Positions 41,721 to 51,318 of a stretch of 64,000 nt of DNA are shown one piece after another. The notes beneath the pieces were generated by a model. It saw only the letters and a program-made list of their open reading frames with translations. It was not told the origin of the DNA and did no database searches. The stretch lies in NCBI RefSeq assembly GCF_002874965.1, contig NZ_CP025624.1, positions 3,472,001 through 3,536,000 of the forward strand. Direction: 5' to 3'. The first letter of the stretch is position 1; each line of letters opens with the position of its first letter. The position numbers and the translations under genes were made by a program. This stretch comes from Pseudomonas sp. NC02. GTDB lineage: Bacteria > Pseudomonadota > Gammaproteobacteria > Pseudomonadales > Pseudomonadaceae.

Positions 41721-44678
41721 TCAGAACTGCCAGTTCAGGCTCAAACCCACACCCTGGATTTTTTCCCGGCCAGCCAATTGGCCGGTGTAGTCGAGGTTGA
41801 CCCGTGTGCTTTTGCTCAACGCCAGGCTCGCCTGCACGCCCACCAATGCCGCGTCGCGCATCAACGGCGAGCTTTGCACCGCAAACGACGGCCCTCCGGC
41901 GACAAACGCCAGGTGCTCTTCGGATTCAACGGCACTCAGGCTGTGCTGCCAGCCCAGCGAGCCGGAAACGTCCAGTTGCTGGCGGTCATTGAGGGGGAAG
42001 GTTTTTGCCGCCCGCAGGCCCAGGGTGCTCAGCACCGCATCGCGGCTGTCACTGCCACTCTCCAGCGCGGCGGCGTCGCCTTTCTCGTGAAAGCGTTCGT
42101 TGTCCAGATGCACGTAAGCCAGGTTGGCGAACGGCTCCAGCGCCACCGAGGACACGTTCAAACGGTAGGCCGCTTCGGTAAATACCTGGGCGCTGCGCGC
42201 ATTCAGCTTGCCCTTCTGCTTGCCGCTGACTTCGCCGTACTGCAAGTCGCGTTTCACGTCGCCGCGATGCCAGCTGTAGGCACCGCCGACGCTCAAGCGC
42301 CAATTGCCCAGCTCATGCCCGGCGTAGGCGCCGAGGTGGTAGCTGTCGATGGACGCCGATGAATGCGTGCCGCTGCCCATGTTCAGCGAGCTGTCGCTGT
42401 AACCGGCCACGAGACCGGCACGGGTCTGCTCGTCCAGCGCGCCGTCGACACCGGCCAGCATGCCGCCCAGTGAGCTGGTGTAGCCTGCCGTGTCGCTGCG
42501 GCTGTCGGTCTTGCCCCAACTGCCGAGCGCCTTGACCCACACGTTGCTCTCACCGGTAACCGGCGTATGGCGCAGGCGCTCGCCCACGGCATCGCGTACC
42601 TGGCGGCTGTCATTGATCAGCATTGTGCCGATGGCCGGGTAGATTTCTCCCGACAGCTGCTGGAAACCCGACTGCGCCGTGGCTGCCGAGTCTGACCGCA
42701 GGATGCTTTCGTACACCGGATTACCGGCGCCCAACTGCTCGGCGGCCGCCGCCACCGAACGCTGGTTACGAGTGGCACCGACACTGGCGAAACTCGCATC
42801 ACTGCGGGCAATGTCCAGTTGCACACCGTTGGCGGCATAGTCGAGGGTGCCGCCGAGGAACAGGTAGTTGGGCAACACGGCACCGAACTGGCCCTGGACC
42901 CCGCCAGCCGCCTGGAGGATGTTGTACTGGCGCCCCACCAGGCTTTCCGCCTGTTGCAGGCTGAGCAGGGTCGGGCTGTTTTCCAGGGCCAGGGTCACGG
43001 TGCCGCCGCCGAGGATTGCCTTGCCCGTGGCGACAATCCGGTCGCTGGTGGTGGGGGTGAGTTCGACCGCATAGGTCGAGCCGGCGGCGAGGTTTACATC
43101 CCCGGCCACCTGCAAGGTGCCCACGGAATTGCCCGGCGCCACGGTGCCGCCGCTATTGACCTGTAACGCCGCGATGCGACCGGAGCCGCCCAACGTGCCG
43201 CTGTCATTGACCGTCACCGCGGACGTCAGCGAGCCACTCACCGCCAACCGGCCGCCATTCACGGTGGTCGGGCCACGGTAGGTGTTGTCGCCCGCCAGGA
43301 TCAGGCTGCCCGCACCGGATTTGGTCAGGCTGCCTTCGTAGATACGCTGGGCCGCGGCTGCCGCACGGGCAGTGCCAACGGCATAGTCCGTCTGGTCCTG
43401 CTGACTCGCGCCGGCGCCCACGCCGTTCTCCCAGCCCTTGTCGCGCAGGGTTTGCTGCCAGGCCAGGGTTTCGGCGCTGTCTTCGGCCTGACGCTGGATC
43501 AGCGCCTTGTCGGAGATCGCATTGCTCCACACATCGCCCTGCCCGGCCGCCAACGTGACATTCATCGGCCCGAGCAATTGCCCGGGCCCGTGCATTGCTC
43601 GGCCAAGGTCCGGCACGCCCCAGCCGACCTGAGTGGTCGGTGCATCGGTGACCGCGCCATTGAGCTGGGTGGCCGTGGTCAACAGCACCTGCAAGGCCTG
43701 TTCGTTGTTCAGGTATGGATAGCGTTCCATCACCAGCGCCAGTGCGCCGGTGGCATGGGGCGCCGACATCGAGGTGCCGGATTTCACCCCATAACCGCCA
43801 TCGGGAATGGTGCTGTTGATCAACGCCCCGGGGGTGGAAATGCACCAGTACTTGGCGATGCCGCACTGGTTGTATTTCTGGTTGTTCGCCTTGTCCAGGC
43901 CCGATACCGCCAGCCAGTGGCCTTCCAGCTCCGGCTGGAAATAAGGCAAGGCCGAACGCACGCTGGCGTTGGCGTAGCCGCTGTTGCCAGCACTGAACAC
44001 GTTGATCACCCCGGCCTTGGCCACCTCCGCAGCGGCATCCAGCCAGGTGTTCTGGTTGTAGTGCTGGGCATAGGCAGCGTGCAGGTCGCCAATGGTCTGG
44101 TAGCTGACATCCTTGGGTTGGCTGCCCCAACTGTTATTGATCGCGCGCACGCCGGAATCCACCAGCGCGCTGTACACCGCCTTGAAGTACTTGGGGTCTG
44201 GCGAGGGGCCGAACAGGAAGCTGTCGCTGGCGTTGGTGTTGCCGACGTAGATCTGCGCGTTGTACGCCACGCCGTGCATGCCCACGCCATCGCGGGCTGC
44301 GCCCATGGTGCCGGTCACGTGGGTGCCGTGGGAGTCATTGTTTGGGTTGAGCGCGCCGGTGGTCGTGAAGGGGCTACCATCGACATAGGTGCCGCTGGCG
44401 GTGACCGCGTGATAGCGGTTTTTTGAGGCTTCGGGATGGTTGGGGTCGAAACCCGAATCCAGAGCGCCGATCTTCACGCCACTGCCGGTGATGCCGCTCG
44501 CATAGGCCTCGTTGGCTTTCATCCGCTCCAGGCCCCAGTCGCTCTGGAACTCGGCGGAACGCCAACTGCCGGGGTCGCCGACTTTGCCGGCTTCGATGTA
44601 CTGCCCGTGGGCCGCCACTGACAGCAGCAGCAAGGAGCCTGCGGTGAAGGGTTTGAAGCGAGGTGAACCAGTGATCAT
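41721..44678 (-). CDS. prtA: Autotransporter subtilisin-like serine protease PrtA
   Basis: A 985-residue autotransporter. A signal peptide (MITGSPRFKPFTAGSLLLLS VAAHG) precedes a subtilase domain with D74 (KIGALDSGFDPNHPE), H117 (DSHGTHVTGTMG) and S303 (GVKSGTSMSAPHATG). GSLTKSGAGSLILAGDNTYR GPT starts the autotransporter-associated repeat, and a beta-barrel of about 270 residues ends in LNWQF. It is a secreted protease anchored or released at the cell surface. It follows aprF by 215 bases that hold a REP pair and is followed by its paralogue prtB. AAGGA lies 8 bases before the ATG at 44678. Confidence 0.94.
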   Translation of the reverse strand: MITGSPRFKPFTAGSLLLLSVAAHGQYIEAGKVGDPGSWRSAEFQSDWGLERMKANEAYASGITGSGVKIGALDSGFDPNHPEASKNRYHAVTASGTYVDGSPFTTTGALNPNNDSHGTHVTGTMGAARDGVGMHGVAYNAQIYVGNTNASDSFLFGPSPDPKYFKAVYSALVDSGVRAINNSWGSQPKDVSYQTIGDLHAAYAQHYNQNTWLDAAAEVAKAGVINVFSAGNSGYANASVRSALPYFQPELEGHWLAVSGLDKANNQKYNQCGIAKYWCISTPGALINSTIPDGGYGVKSGTSMSAPHATGALALVMERYPYLNNEQALQVLLTTATQLNGAVTDAPTTQVGWGVPDLGRAMHGPGQLLGPMNVTLAAGQGDVWSNAISDKALIQRQAEDSAETLAWQQTLRDKGWENGVGAGASQQDQTDYAVGTARAAAAAQRIYEGSLTKSGAGSLILAGDNTYRGPTTVNGGRLAVSGSLTSAVTVNDSGTLGGSGRIAALQVNSGGTVAPGNSVGTLQVAGDVNLAAGSTYAVELTPTTSDRIVATGKAILGGGTVTLALENSPTLLSLQQAESLVGRQYNILQAAGGVQGQFGAVLPNYLFLGGTLDYAANGVQLDIARSDASFASVGATRNQRSVAAAAEQLGAGNPVYESILRSDSAATAQSGFQQLSGEIYPAIGTMLINDSRQVRDAVGERLRHTPVTGESNVWVKALGSWGKTDSRSDTAGYTSSLGGMLAGVDGALDEQTRAGLVAGYSDSSLNMGSGTHSSASIDSYHLGAYAGHELGNWRLSVGGAYSWHRGDVKRDLQYGEVSGKQKGKLNARSAQVFTEAAYRLNVSSVALEPFANLAYVHLDNERFHEKGDAAALESGSDSRDAVLSTLGLRAAKTFPLNDRQQLDVSGSLGWQHSLSAVESEEHLAFVAGGPSFAVQSSPLMRDAALVGVQASLALSKSTRVNLDYTGQLAGREKIQGVGLSLNWQF

Positions 44679-44709
44679 GAAGAGTCCTTTTTCTTATTGT
44701 TGAAATACC

Positions 44710-44804
44710 TGTGGCGAGGGAGCTTGCTCCCGCTGGAGTGCGCAGCGCTCCCAAGATCTTGGGGCCGCTACGCAGCCCAGCGGGAGCAAGCTCCCTCGCC
44801 ACAA
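44710..44804. repeat. REP pair between aprF and prtA
   Basis: TGTGGCGAGGGAGCTTGCTC and CGGGAGCAAGCTCCCTCGCC ACA form the outer arms; GCGCAGCGCTCCCAAGATCT TGGGGCCGCTACGCAGC is the inner palindrome. It is the type found at 7419-7530 and 59581-59695. Confidence 0.86.
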
Positions 44805-44875
44805 CAAGCGCCCTTGCCACAGAAAACTCCCTTGCCAAAACAAGCGCCCATGCCACCAAAGCTCCCTTGCACCAA
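44785..44875. repeat. Degenerate tandem copies of a REP half-arm
   Basis: The right arm of the REP pair (AGCAAGCTCCCTCGCCACA) is followed by four decayed copies: ACAAGCGCCCTTGCCACAG, AAAACTCCCTTGCCAAA, ACAAGCGCCCATGCCACC and AAAGCTCCCTTGCACC. Units are 16-19 bases. The array reaches to within 20 bases of the aprF stop codon. Confidence 0.6.
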
Positions 44876-44893
44876 GTGCTACTCGTCCAGGCA

Positions 44894-46237
44894 TCAGCGG
44901 CTCTCAGGACCAAACGCCTCGTCCACCTTGGCCAGGTCGGTGTCACGCAAGTTGCCCGCGTAGTAATGCAATTTGGTCCAGGCCATCAGGTAGTCGTACC
45001 GTGCCTGGGCCAGGTCGCGACGGGTGCTGTACAACTGCTGCTCGGCGTTCAGCGCATCGAGGTTGACCCGCTCGCCCCCGAGGATGCTTTGCTTGGTCGA
45101 GACCACCAGCGCTTCAGCCGAAGTCAGCGCCTTTTGATACGCCCGCAACTTGCTGACGCCCGACAGGCAAGCACTGAACTGGCGTCGCAGTTCGATCAGG
45201 GTTTCGCGGGTCTTGCCTTCCAGTTCGTACTCGGCCTGCTCCATGGCGCGGCTGGCCTGGCGGGTGGAAGCCGAGACGCCGCCACCGGCATACAACGGCA
45301 TGCTGACTTCGATGCCGATGGTGTTGGTGTCGTAGCGCTGGTTGTAGGTGTTGCCGCTGTCGGATTCCTGCTGGCGCGAGCTGGCATACGCCGTGATGCG
45401 TGGCAGGTGCCCCGAACGGTTGCGCTCCACTTCATAACGCGCCACTTCCACGGACTGGCGTTGCGAGGCCAGGTTGGGGTTGTTGGTCAGCGCCAGTTCG
45501 TGCCAGGTGTCGTAATTGGCCGGGGTCAGGGTGAAGGCGGCAAACCCCGGGTTCAGCGGCGCCAGGTCGTTGATATTGACGCTCTGCACGCCAATCAGCG
45601 CCCCGAGTTCGCGCAGCGAGGCGTCCTGTTCATCCAGCGCCTGGATCTCTTCGGCAGTCGCCAGCTCATAGCGCGACTCGGCTTCCAGGATGTCGGTGCG
45701 GGTGCCCTCACCCTGCTGGAACAGATGCTGGTTCTGCTGGAACTGCTGCTCGTAGGCCTTTTTCTTGGCGCGGGCAATGTCGATCTGGTCCTGGGCAAAC
45801 AACGCCTGGGTGTAATAGGTCAGCACCCGCACCAGCAGCGCCTGGCTCTTGTCGCGGAAGCTCTCGTCGGCAAACAGTGCCTGGGCCACGCCCTTGCGGT
45901 AGTTGGCATAGGCTTCGTAGTCGAACAGCGGCTGTTGCAGGGTGAACGTGGAGCCATAGCTGTTGTAGTTGCGGTCATCGTGATAATTGCCGCCGCGCCC
46001 GTCGGGCAAGGTGGCCTGGGAGTTGTTGCGGCCCTTGTTGTAGTTGTACGAGAGCTTGGGCAGCAGGCCGGCGCGGCCGATGGTGCGGTTTTCCAGGCCG
46101 GCGTCGCGCTCCTTGATGGCGCCGAGGAATACCGGGTCGTTGCGCAGGGCCTGTTCGTAGACATCGAACGGGCCCATGGCGGCCTGGGCGCTGCTGCAGG
46201 CGAGCAGCAAGGCGATGAACATCGGCTTCATGCTCAT
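44894..46237 (-). CDS. aprF: Type I secretion outer-membrane channel AprF
   Basis: A 447-residue TolC-family protein. It has a signal peptide (MSMKPMFIALLLACSSAQAA) and the two internally repeated helical-hairpin blocks typical of the family (NRTIGRAGLLPKLSYNYNKG; DTWHELALTNNPNLASQRQS VEVARYEVERN). It forms a trimer spanning the outer membrane and periplasm and docks on AprE. Its ATG overlaps the aprE stop (ATGA), so aprD, aprE and aprF form one translational chain. It ends at 44894, before a decayed REP array. Confidence 0.95.
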   Translation of the reverse strand: MSMKPMFIALLLACSSAQAAMGPFDVYEQALRNDPVFLGAIKERDAGLENRTIGRAGLLPKLSYNYNKGRNNSQATLPDGRGGNYHDDRNYNSYGSTFTLQQPLFDYEAYANYRKGVAQALFADESFRDKSQALLVRVLTYYTQALFAQDQIDIARAKKKAYEQQFQQNQHLFQQGEGTRTDILEAESRYELATAEEIQALDEQDASLRELGALIGVQSVNINDLAPLNPGFAAFTLTPANYDTWHELALTNNPNLASQRQSVEVARYEVERNRSGHLPRITAYASSRQQESDSGNTYNQRYDTNTIGIEVSMPLYAGGGVSASTRQASRAMEQAEYELEGKTRETLIELRRQFSACLSGVSKLRAYQKALTSAEALVVSTKQSILGGERVNLDALNAEQQLYSTRRDLAQARYDYLMAWTKLHYYAGNLRDTDLAKVDEAFGPESR

Positions 46238-47568
46238 TCCTCGGTCAATGCCGAGCCGGCGCGGTCCAGCAGCGGCTTGAACAGGTAATTGAGCAAGGAG
46301 CGCTCGCCGGTGCGGATGAACATCTCGGCGGGCATCCCCGGCTTGATCACCAGGCCATGGAGTTTCTCCAGGGCGTTGCTGCTGACGGTGGTGCGCAGCA
46401 CGTAGTAAGGCATGCCGGTTTTTTCGTCGAGCATCTGGTCGGCGGAGATCAGGCTCACCTCCCCCGGCACCCGCGGCGTGCGGCTCTGATTGAAGGCGGT
46501 GAAGAGAATATCCACCGGCAAGTGCGCGCCGACCTTGTCCACCAGGTGCACCGGCAGGCGCCCTTCGACTTCCAGGCGGGTGTCCTGGGGCACGATTTCC
46601 AGCAGGGTTTCACCGGCACGCACCACGGCGCCTTCGGTGTGCACGCCCAGGTTGACCGCGATGCCATCGGCGGGCGCGTTGATCTCGCTGTGCTGCAGGT
46701 CGAAACCGGCGGAGGTCAGTTGTTGTTCCAGGGTCAGGCTGCGCAGCTGCGCGTCGGCCAGTTGGCTGCGCACTTCCTTCTGGTACTCCTCGCTGTGCTG
46801 CTGCAACTTGAGGCGCGATTCGAGGATGCCCTGCTCCACCCGCCCGCTTTCGCCGGTGTTCTGCGCCAGGTCCTGTTGCACCTGGGACAGTTGCCGCTGG
46901 TATTCCATCAGCCGGTTGCGCGGGATGTAGCCGTTGTCGGCCAGGGGTTGCAGGTTGTTCAACTGGTCTCGCAGGGATTGCGCCTGGGCCGTCAGGTCAC
47001 TGCGGGCGCGGCGCATGCCGTTCAGTTGCGCCGTAGCGCCTTCGATACTGGCGCGAATCCCGGCCTGTTCCCGGGCAAAGGCTTCGCGGCGGCTGCTGAA
47101 CAGTTGACGCTGGCCTTCGAGGACCAGTGCCAGGGCTTGGTCCGGGTTGCCGCTCAATTGCGCCGGAAAGGTGATCGTCGACTGGTTATCCCGCTCGCTC
47201 TGCCACCGTGCCACGCTGGCCCAGGCCATGCGGTACTGGGCTTGCAGGGAGTGCACGTCGGCCTGGTTCTGCGTCTGGTCGAGCCGGAACAGTGGCTGGC
47301 CCTGCTTCACCGCCTCGCCCTCACGCACCAGGATCCGGCTGACCACGCCGGGGCTCAGGGTTTGCACCGCCTTGCGCTTGCCCGATACCACCACCGTGCC
47401 TTGTACCGGGATCCCCTGGTCCAGCGGCGCCAGACTGGCCCAGAGGAAAAACCCGCCGGCGCCGACCACTGTCAGCAGCCAGCCCATGCGGGCGAAGAAA
47501 CGCGCGTCGTGCTCGGGGTGGGTCTGTTCGTAATCGCGGTTGATTTGAATGCTGCTGTCGCTGCTCAT
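46234..47568 (-). CDS. aprE: Type I secretion membrane fusion protein AprE
   Basis: A 444-residue HlyD-family adaptor. A single membrane anchor near the N-terminus (MGWLLTVVGAGGFFLWASLA) is followed by the biotinyl-lipoyl-like half GTVVVSGKRKAVQTLSPGVV SRILVREGEAV, a long coiled coil (about residues 100-280) and the second lipoyl half (EINAPADGIAVNLGVHTEGA VVRAGETLLEIVP). It links AprD in the inner membrane to AprF. Start and stop overlap aprD and aprF by four bases each. Confidence 0.95.
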   Translation of the reverse strand: MSSDSSIQINRDYEQTHPEHDARFFARMGWLLTVVGAGGFFLWASLAPLDQGIPVQGTVVVSGKRKAVQTLSPGVVSRILVREGEAVKQGQPLFRLDQTQNQADVHSLQAQYRMAWASVARWQSERDNQSTITFPAQLSGNPDQALALVLEGQRQLFSSRREAFAREQAGIRASIEGATAQLNGMRRARSDLTAQAQSLRDQLNNLQPLADNGYIPRNRLMEYQRQLSQVQQDLAQNTGESGRVEQGILESRLKLQQHSEEYQKEVRSQLADAQLRSLTLEQQLTSAGFDLQHSEINAPADGIAVNLGVHTEGAVVRAGETLLEIVPQDTRLEVEGRLPVHLVDKVGAHLPVDILFTAFNQSRTPRVPGEVSLISADQMLDEKTGMPYYVLRTTVSSNALEKLHGLVIKPGMPAEMFIRTGERSLLNYLFKPLLDRAGSALTEE

Positions 47569-49316
47569 GCGCCTGGATTCCTTCCGGCTTGATACTGACG
47601 GCTGAGGCTGACCCCGGCCTTTTCTCGTGGTGCTTCCTGCTGGCCGGACAGTGCGCGCAGCACGTCCTGGCTCGGACCAAATGCCTGCAAACGACCTTCG
47701 TTCAGCACCAGCAGCTTGTCGGCCTGGGCCAACGCCGAGGAACGGTGAGTCACCAGCACCACCGTGCTGCCCTGGGCTTTCATCTGCATGATCGCGCTGG
47801 CCAGGGCGGCTTCACCCACGGTGTCGAGGTTGGAGTTGGGCTCGTCGAGCACGATCAGGCGTGGCCCGCCGTACAGCGCGCGGGCCAGGGCGACCCGTTG
47901 CTTCTGCCCACCGGACAGGCCGCTGCCCTCGTCACCGAGCACGGTGTCGTAGCCGTGGGGCAAGCGCAGGATCAATTCGTGCACACCTGCCTGTTGGGCG
48001 GCCTGCACCACCAAATCCGGGTCGGCTTCGCGAAAGCGCGCGATGTTGTCGGCGATGCTGCCGCTGAACAGTTCGATGTCCTGGGGCAGATAACCGATAT
48101 GCGGTCCGAGGTCGTCGCGGTCCCAGCGATGAATGTCGGCTCCGTCCAGGCGCACGGTGCCCGCCAGGGTTGGCCATACGCCCACCAGCACGCGGGCCAG
48201 CGTCGACTTGCCGGAGCCGGAAGCACCCAGCACGCCGAGCACTTCGCCCGCAGTCAGGTTGAAGCTGACTTGATGCAAGGTTGGCACGCGTCGCCCCGGC
48301 GGGCCTGCGCTGACTTGCTCGAAACTCACATTGCCCTTGGGCGCCGGTAAGGCCATCTGCTCGCCCTGGGGCGGAAACTCGCGCATCAGGTTGTCCAGGC
48401 GCTGGTAGGCCAGTTTGGCCGAACTCCATTGCTTCCACACGGCAATCAACTGGTCGATGGGGCTCAACACCCGCCCCATCAAAATGGAGCCTGCGATCAT
48501 CATCCCGGCGGTCATGTCGCCCTTGATCACCAGGAGCGCACCCAGGCCCAGCACCAACGATTGCAGGCACAGGCGCAGGGATTTACTCAGGGAACTGATG
48601 ATCGAGCCGGTGTCGCTGGCCTTGTTCTGCAGGCCCAGGAACTGCGAATGCACCTTGAACCAGCGCTTGCGCAATGCACTCAGCATGCCCATGGCCTGGA
48701 TGGTTTCGGCGTTGTGCAGGTGGCTGGTGGCCAATTGGGTGGATTGCTGGGAATAACCGCTGGCTTCACCCAGAGGCTTTTTGGTCAGGTATTCGTTAAG
48801 GCACGCCAGGGCAATCAGCAGCACGGCACCGGCACTGGCCAAGACACCCAGCCACACGTTGAACAGGAAAATCACGAACAGATAGATCGGAAACCACGGC
48901 GCGTCGAAAAACGCGAACAGCGCAGGCCCGGTGATGAATTGGCGGATGTGGGTCAGGTCCCCCAGGGATTGCCCGCCATGGCCTTCGCCCCGTTGCAGGT
49001 TGCGCTCGAAAGCGGCCTTGTAGACCCGCAGGTTGAAACGCCGCTCCAGTTGGCTGCCGATGCGAATCACGATAAAGCTGCGGATCACCTCCAGCACACC
49101 GATAAAGGCGAAGAACCCCACCACCATCAGCGTCAACATCACCAGGGTGGTTTCGTTCTGTGAAGACAGCACGCGGTCGTAGACTTGCAACATATAAATC
49201 GACGGCACCAACATCAATACGTTAATCAATGCCGTGAAACAGCCAATACTGATCAGAATACTTTTGTAGTCGCCGAGTGCCTTGAACAGTGGTGCAACGG
49301 GAGTGGTCTTCGCCAT
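47565..49316 (-). CDS. aprD: Type I secretion ABC transporter AprD
   Basis: A 583-residue half-transporter of the PrtD/HlyB family. The N-terminal half has about six membrane segments (SILISIGCFTALINVLMLVP; TTLVMLTLMVVGFFAFIGVL) without a C39 peptidase domain, as expected for exporters of RTX proteases and lipases with uncleaved signals. The ATPase half shows VLGASGSGKSTLARVLVG, GLSGGQKQRVALARAL and RLIVLDEPNSNLDTVGE. It energises export of AprA and TliA and selects them through their C-terminal signals. It starts 104 bases after the inhibitor gene, with a small hairpin in between. Confidence 0.96.
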   Translation of the reverse strand: MAKTTPVAPLFKALGDYKSILISIGCFTALINVLMLVPSIYMLQVYDRVLSSQNETTLVMLTLMVVGFFAFIGVLEVIRSFIVIRIGSQLERRFNLRVYKAAFERNLQRGEGHGGQSLGDLTHIRQFITGPALFAFFDAPWFPIYLFVIFLFNVWLGVLASAGAVLLIALACLNEYLTKKPLGEASGYSQQSTQLATSHLHNAETIQAMGMLSALRKRWFKVHSQFLGLQNKASDTGSIISSLSKSLRLCLQSLVLGLGALLVIKGDMTAGMMIAGSILMGRVLSPIDQLIAVWKQWSSAKLAYQRLDNLMREFPPQGEQMALPAPKGNVSFEQVSAGPPGRRVPTLHQVSFNLTAGEVLGVLGASGSGKSTLARVLVGVWPTLAGTVRLDGADIHRWDRDDLGPHIGYLPQDIELFSGSIADNIARFREADPDLVVQAAQQAGVHELILRLPHGYDTVLGDEGSGLSGGQKQRVALARALYGGPRLIVLDEPNSNLDTVGEAALASAIMQMKAQGSTVVLVTHRSSALAQADKLLVLNEGRLQAFGPSQDVLRALSGQQEAPREKAGVSLSRQYQAGRNPGA

Positions 49317-49363
49317 GTTGCCTGATCTTCCCTGAGCCGAATGACGCGCAATAGTTTACCGAG

Positions 49364-49380
49364 CGCCCCAATAAGGGGCG
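49364..49380. other. Small GC hairpin between inh and aprD
   Basis: CGCCCC and GGGGCG pair perfectly around AATAA within the 104-base gap between the inhibitor stop and the aprD start. No T-run follows on the minus strand, so it is not a standard terminator; it may slow decay or transcription between the genes. Confidence 0.45.
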
Positions 49381-49420
49381 GGCAAACATTAAAATCGGGT
49401 TATATCGTTATAACGAACTA

Positions 49421-49789
49421 TTACGGTGCACGTTGCAATATCAATACCGCGCCGTTTTTTGCGCGACCTTCATATTCGCCTTCTTTCTGGCGATTCAAAT
49501 GGGTTATGCCGGTGCCTTCGGCATTCATCAGCCAAATACCATCGGGAGTAGGCGTCCAACTAACGGGGGCTTCCCCCAGCCATTGTCCGGCGCACTCCAC
49601 ATCGCCCCCTAACGCGTTAGCCTGCTCAATCAAGTCCAGTGCGCACACCTGCTCTTGCTGATGCAGCGCCCAATGCCCGGCCAACTGCGCGGAAGTAGGT
49701 AAAACCAGACTGCTTGCCATTGCTGTGGCTCCTGCCGACATAAGCAACACCTGGAAACTCCAGGCCACGGTACTGCGAAATAGCGTCAT
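49421..49789 (-). CDS. inh: Periplasmic alkaline protease inhibitor (Inh/AprI)
   Basis: A 122-residue protein. It has a signal peptide (MTLFRSTVAWSFQVLLMSAG ATAMA) and then begins SSLVLPTSAQLAGHWALHQQ, the family feature: the first residues of the mature inhibitor plug the active site of AprA-type metalloproteases. The pair of cysteines (QVCALDL; DVECAGQW) forms the conserved disulfide, and the WxL...W strand pattern is a lipocalin-like beta-barrel. It guards the periplasm against misplaced AprA. GAAGGTG stands before ATG 49789; the frame upstream to 49819 is not needed. It lies between aprA and aprD, as in related species. Confidence 0.94.
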   Translation of the reverse strand: MTLFRSTVAWSFQVLLMSAGATAMASSLVLPTSAQLAGHWALHQQEQVCALDLIEQANALGGDVECAGQWLGEAPVSWTPTPDGIWLMNAEGTGITHLNRQKEGEYEGRAKNGAVLILQRAP

Positions 49790-49824
49790 CACCTTCGCCC
49801 GTTCATGGGGTGGATGCAAGGGCA

Positions 49825-49850
49825 GAGGGCGGCGCGTGTGCGCTACCCTC
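49825..49850 (-). other. Hairpin between aprA and inh
   Basis: GAGGG and GCGC pair with GCGC and CCCTC with a 2 by 2 internal loop and a four-base apical loop, in the 74 bases between the aprA stop and the inh start. There is no T-run after it on the minus strand. Such a structure may protect the aprA messenger end or lower read-through into inh. Confidence 0.45.
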
Positions 49851-49863
49851 CTTTACGCGTGTA

Positions 49864-51312
49864 TCAGGCCACGATGTCGGTGACGGCTGCCTGGCCAACG
49901 GTGGTGACGAGGAAATCCGCCACGCCGTGCCCGGAGAAGTCCACGGCCAATGTGCCCAGGTTGGTACCCGAAGCGTAGGACAGCACCGCGTCGCCGGCAT
50001 GACCGGTAAACGCGTTGACGAAGGTCAGGCCTGCACCTTTGGTGATGCCGGTGAGGTCGATCTTGTCCGAACCCGAGGTGAAGTCGAAGATCTTGTCGGC
50101 CGCACCCGGCTTGGAGTCGGAGCTGGCGCCGAACACGAAGGTGTCGTTGCCTGAGCCGCCCCACAGCTGGTCTGCACCGCCGCCGCCGAAGATGATGTCG
50201 TTGCCGGCACCGCCCTTGAGGACGTTGGCGGCTGCGTTACCGATCAGCAGGTCGTTGCCCGAACCGCCGATGGCGTTCTCCACGGTCACACCCTTGGCGA
50301 TGGAAACGTTGCCCACCAGGCCGCCAACGTCGGAGAACGAGGTTTCATTGAGGTTGATCTTCTGGTTCTGGGTAAAACCGGAGAAGTCCAGGGTGTCGTT
50401 GCCGCCACCGTCCCACACCGAGAACACCAGCTTGTCGGCCGATGAAGTGGCGCTGAGGAAATCACGCCCGGTGTTGGAGTTGAAGCCGTAGGTGGTGTCG
50501 CCGGCGCGGGTGTTGTAGTTGGCGCCGTAGAGCTTCTGGATCGCGGCGATGTCGTCAATCAGCGGGCCGGACGAGTAGGCTTCTACCCCGCCTTTGCTGA
50601 AGTTCTGGTTGGTGTTGCTCTCGCTCCAGTAACTCATGACGCTGTAGCCACGCGTGTCCTGTCCATAGTCCGCGTCTTTGTACGAAGGGTTGCCGGTCCC
50701 GGCGTTGTAGTCGCCAGGGTGGTCCAGGCCCAGGGTGTGGCCGATTTCGTGGGTCAGGGTCTGCCGGCCATAGTTGTTCAGGTCCGGGGTCTTGTTCGGC
50801 GTGTAGCTGTTGTTCGTCAGGTACCAGGAAGTGCCGTCAAGGCCGCTTTCGTTGTACTTGGCGTTGGTGCCTGGCAGGTAGGCAAAGGCCGCTGCGCCGT
50901 CCTGGCCGCCGCTGTAGTTGCCGAAGGTCATGTGGAAGTCACCGCCCGAGGCTTTCTCGGTGAAGGTGACATTGGCCACATCGGCCCAGGATTGCATGGC
51001 CAGTACGGCCTGTGCTTTCTGCTGGGTGTTGAACTGGCTGAACCCGGTGATCCCATGCTTGTTCATGGTCGCGTTCGAAGCCGAAGTCAGGAAGGTGTAG
51101 GTGAGATCGATCTTGCCGTTGCCATCCACGTCCCGGTACGCGGCGTTCTCACGCAGCAGGTGGTCGGCGGCCTGGTCAACGGTGAACGACGGTTTGCCAT
51201 TGACCGTGAGGTTGCCACCGCGGTCGTATTGATGGCTAAAGCTATCGATCTGGGTGTAAGCGGTACTTGCTTGAGCCGCCGACACAATAGCTTTGTCTTT
51301 TACTTTTGACAT
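49864..51312 (-). CDS. aprA: Extracellular alkaline metalloprotease AprA (serralysin)
   Basis: A 482-residue serralysin. The zinc site is [11 protein letters not shown] with H188, E189, H192 and H198, and the Met-turn is [12 protein letters not shown] nonapeptide repeats follow ([44 protein letters not shown]), and the end [16 protein letters not shown] is the C-terminal secretion signal. There is no signal peptide; a short propeptide ends near [11 protein letters not shown]. It is exported by AprDEF and degrades casein and other proteins outside the cell. The start is ATG 51312 behind AAGGAAG; the frame upstream to 51432 lacks support. The ribosome site overlaps a perfect RsmA-type motif. 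Confidence 0.96.
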   Translation of the reverse strand: MSKVKDKAIVSAAQASTAYTQIDSFSHQYDRGGNLTVNGKPSFTVDQAADHLLRENAAYRDVDGNGKIDLTYTFLTSASNATMNKHGITGFSQFNTQQKAQAVLAMQSWADVANVTFTEKASGGDFHMTFGNYSGGQDGAAAFAYLPGTNAKYNESGLDGTSWYLTNNSYTPNKTPDLNNYGRQTLTHEIGHTLGLDHPGDYNAGTGNPSYKDADYGQDTRGYSVMSYWSESNTNQNFSKGGVEAYSSGPLIDDIAAIQKLYGANYNTRAGDTTYGFNSNTGRDFLSATSSADKLVFSVWDGGGNDTLDFSGFTQNQKINLNETSFSDVGGLVGNVSIAKGVTVENAIGGSGNDLLIGNAAANVLKGGAGNDIIFGGGGADQLWGGSGNDTFVFGASSDSKPGAADKIFDFTSGSDKIDLTGITKGAGLTFVNAFTGHAGDAVLSYASGTNLGTLAVDFSGHGVADFLVTTVGQAAVTDIVA

Positions 51313-51318
51313 AAACGT

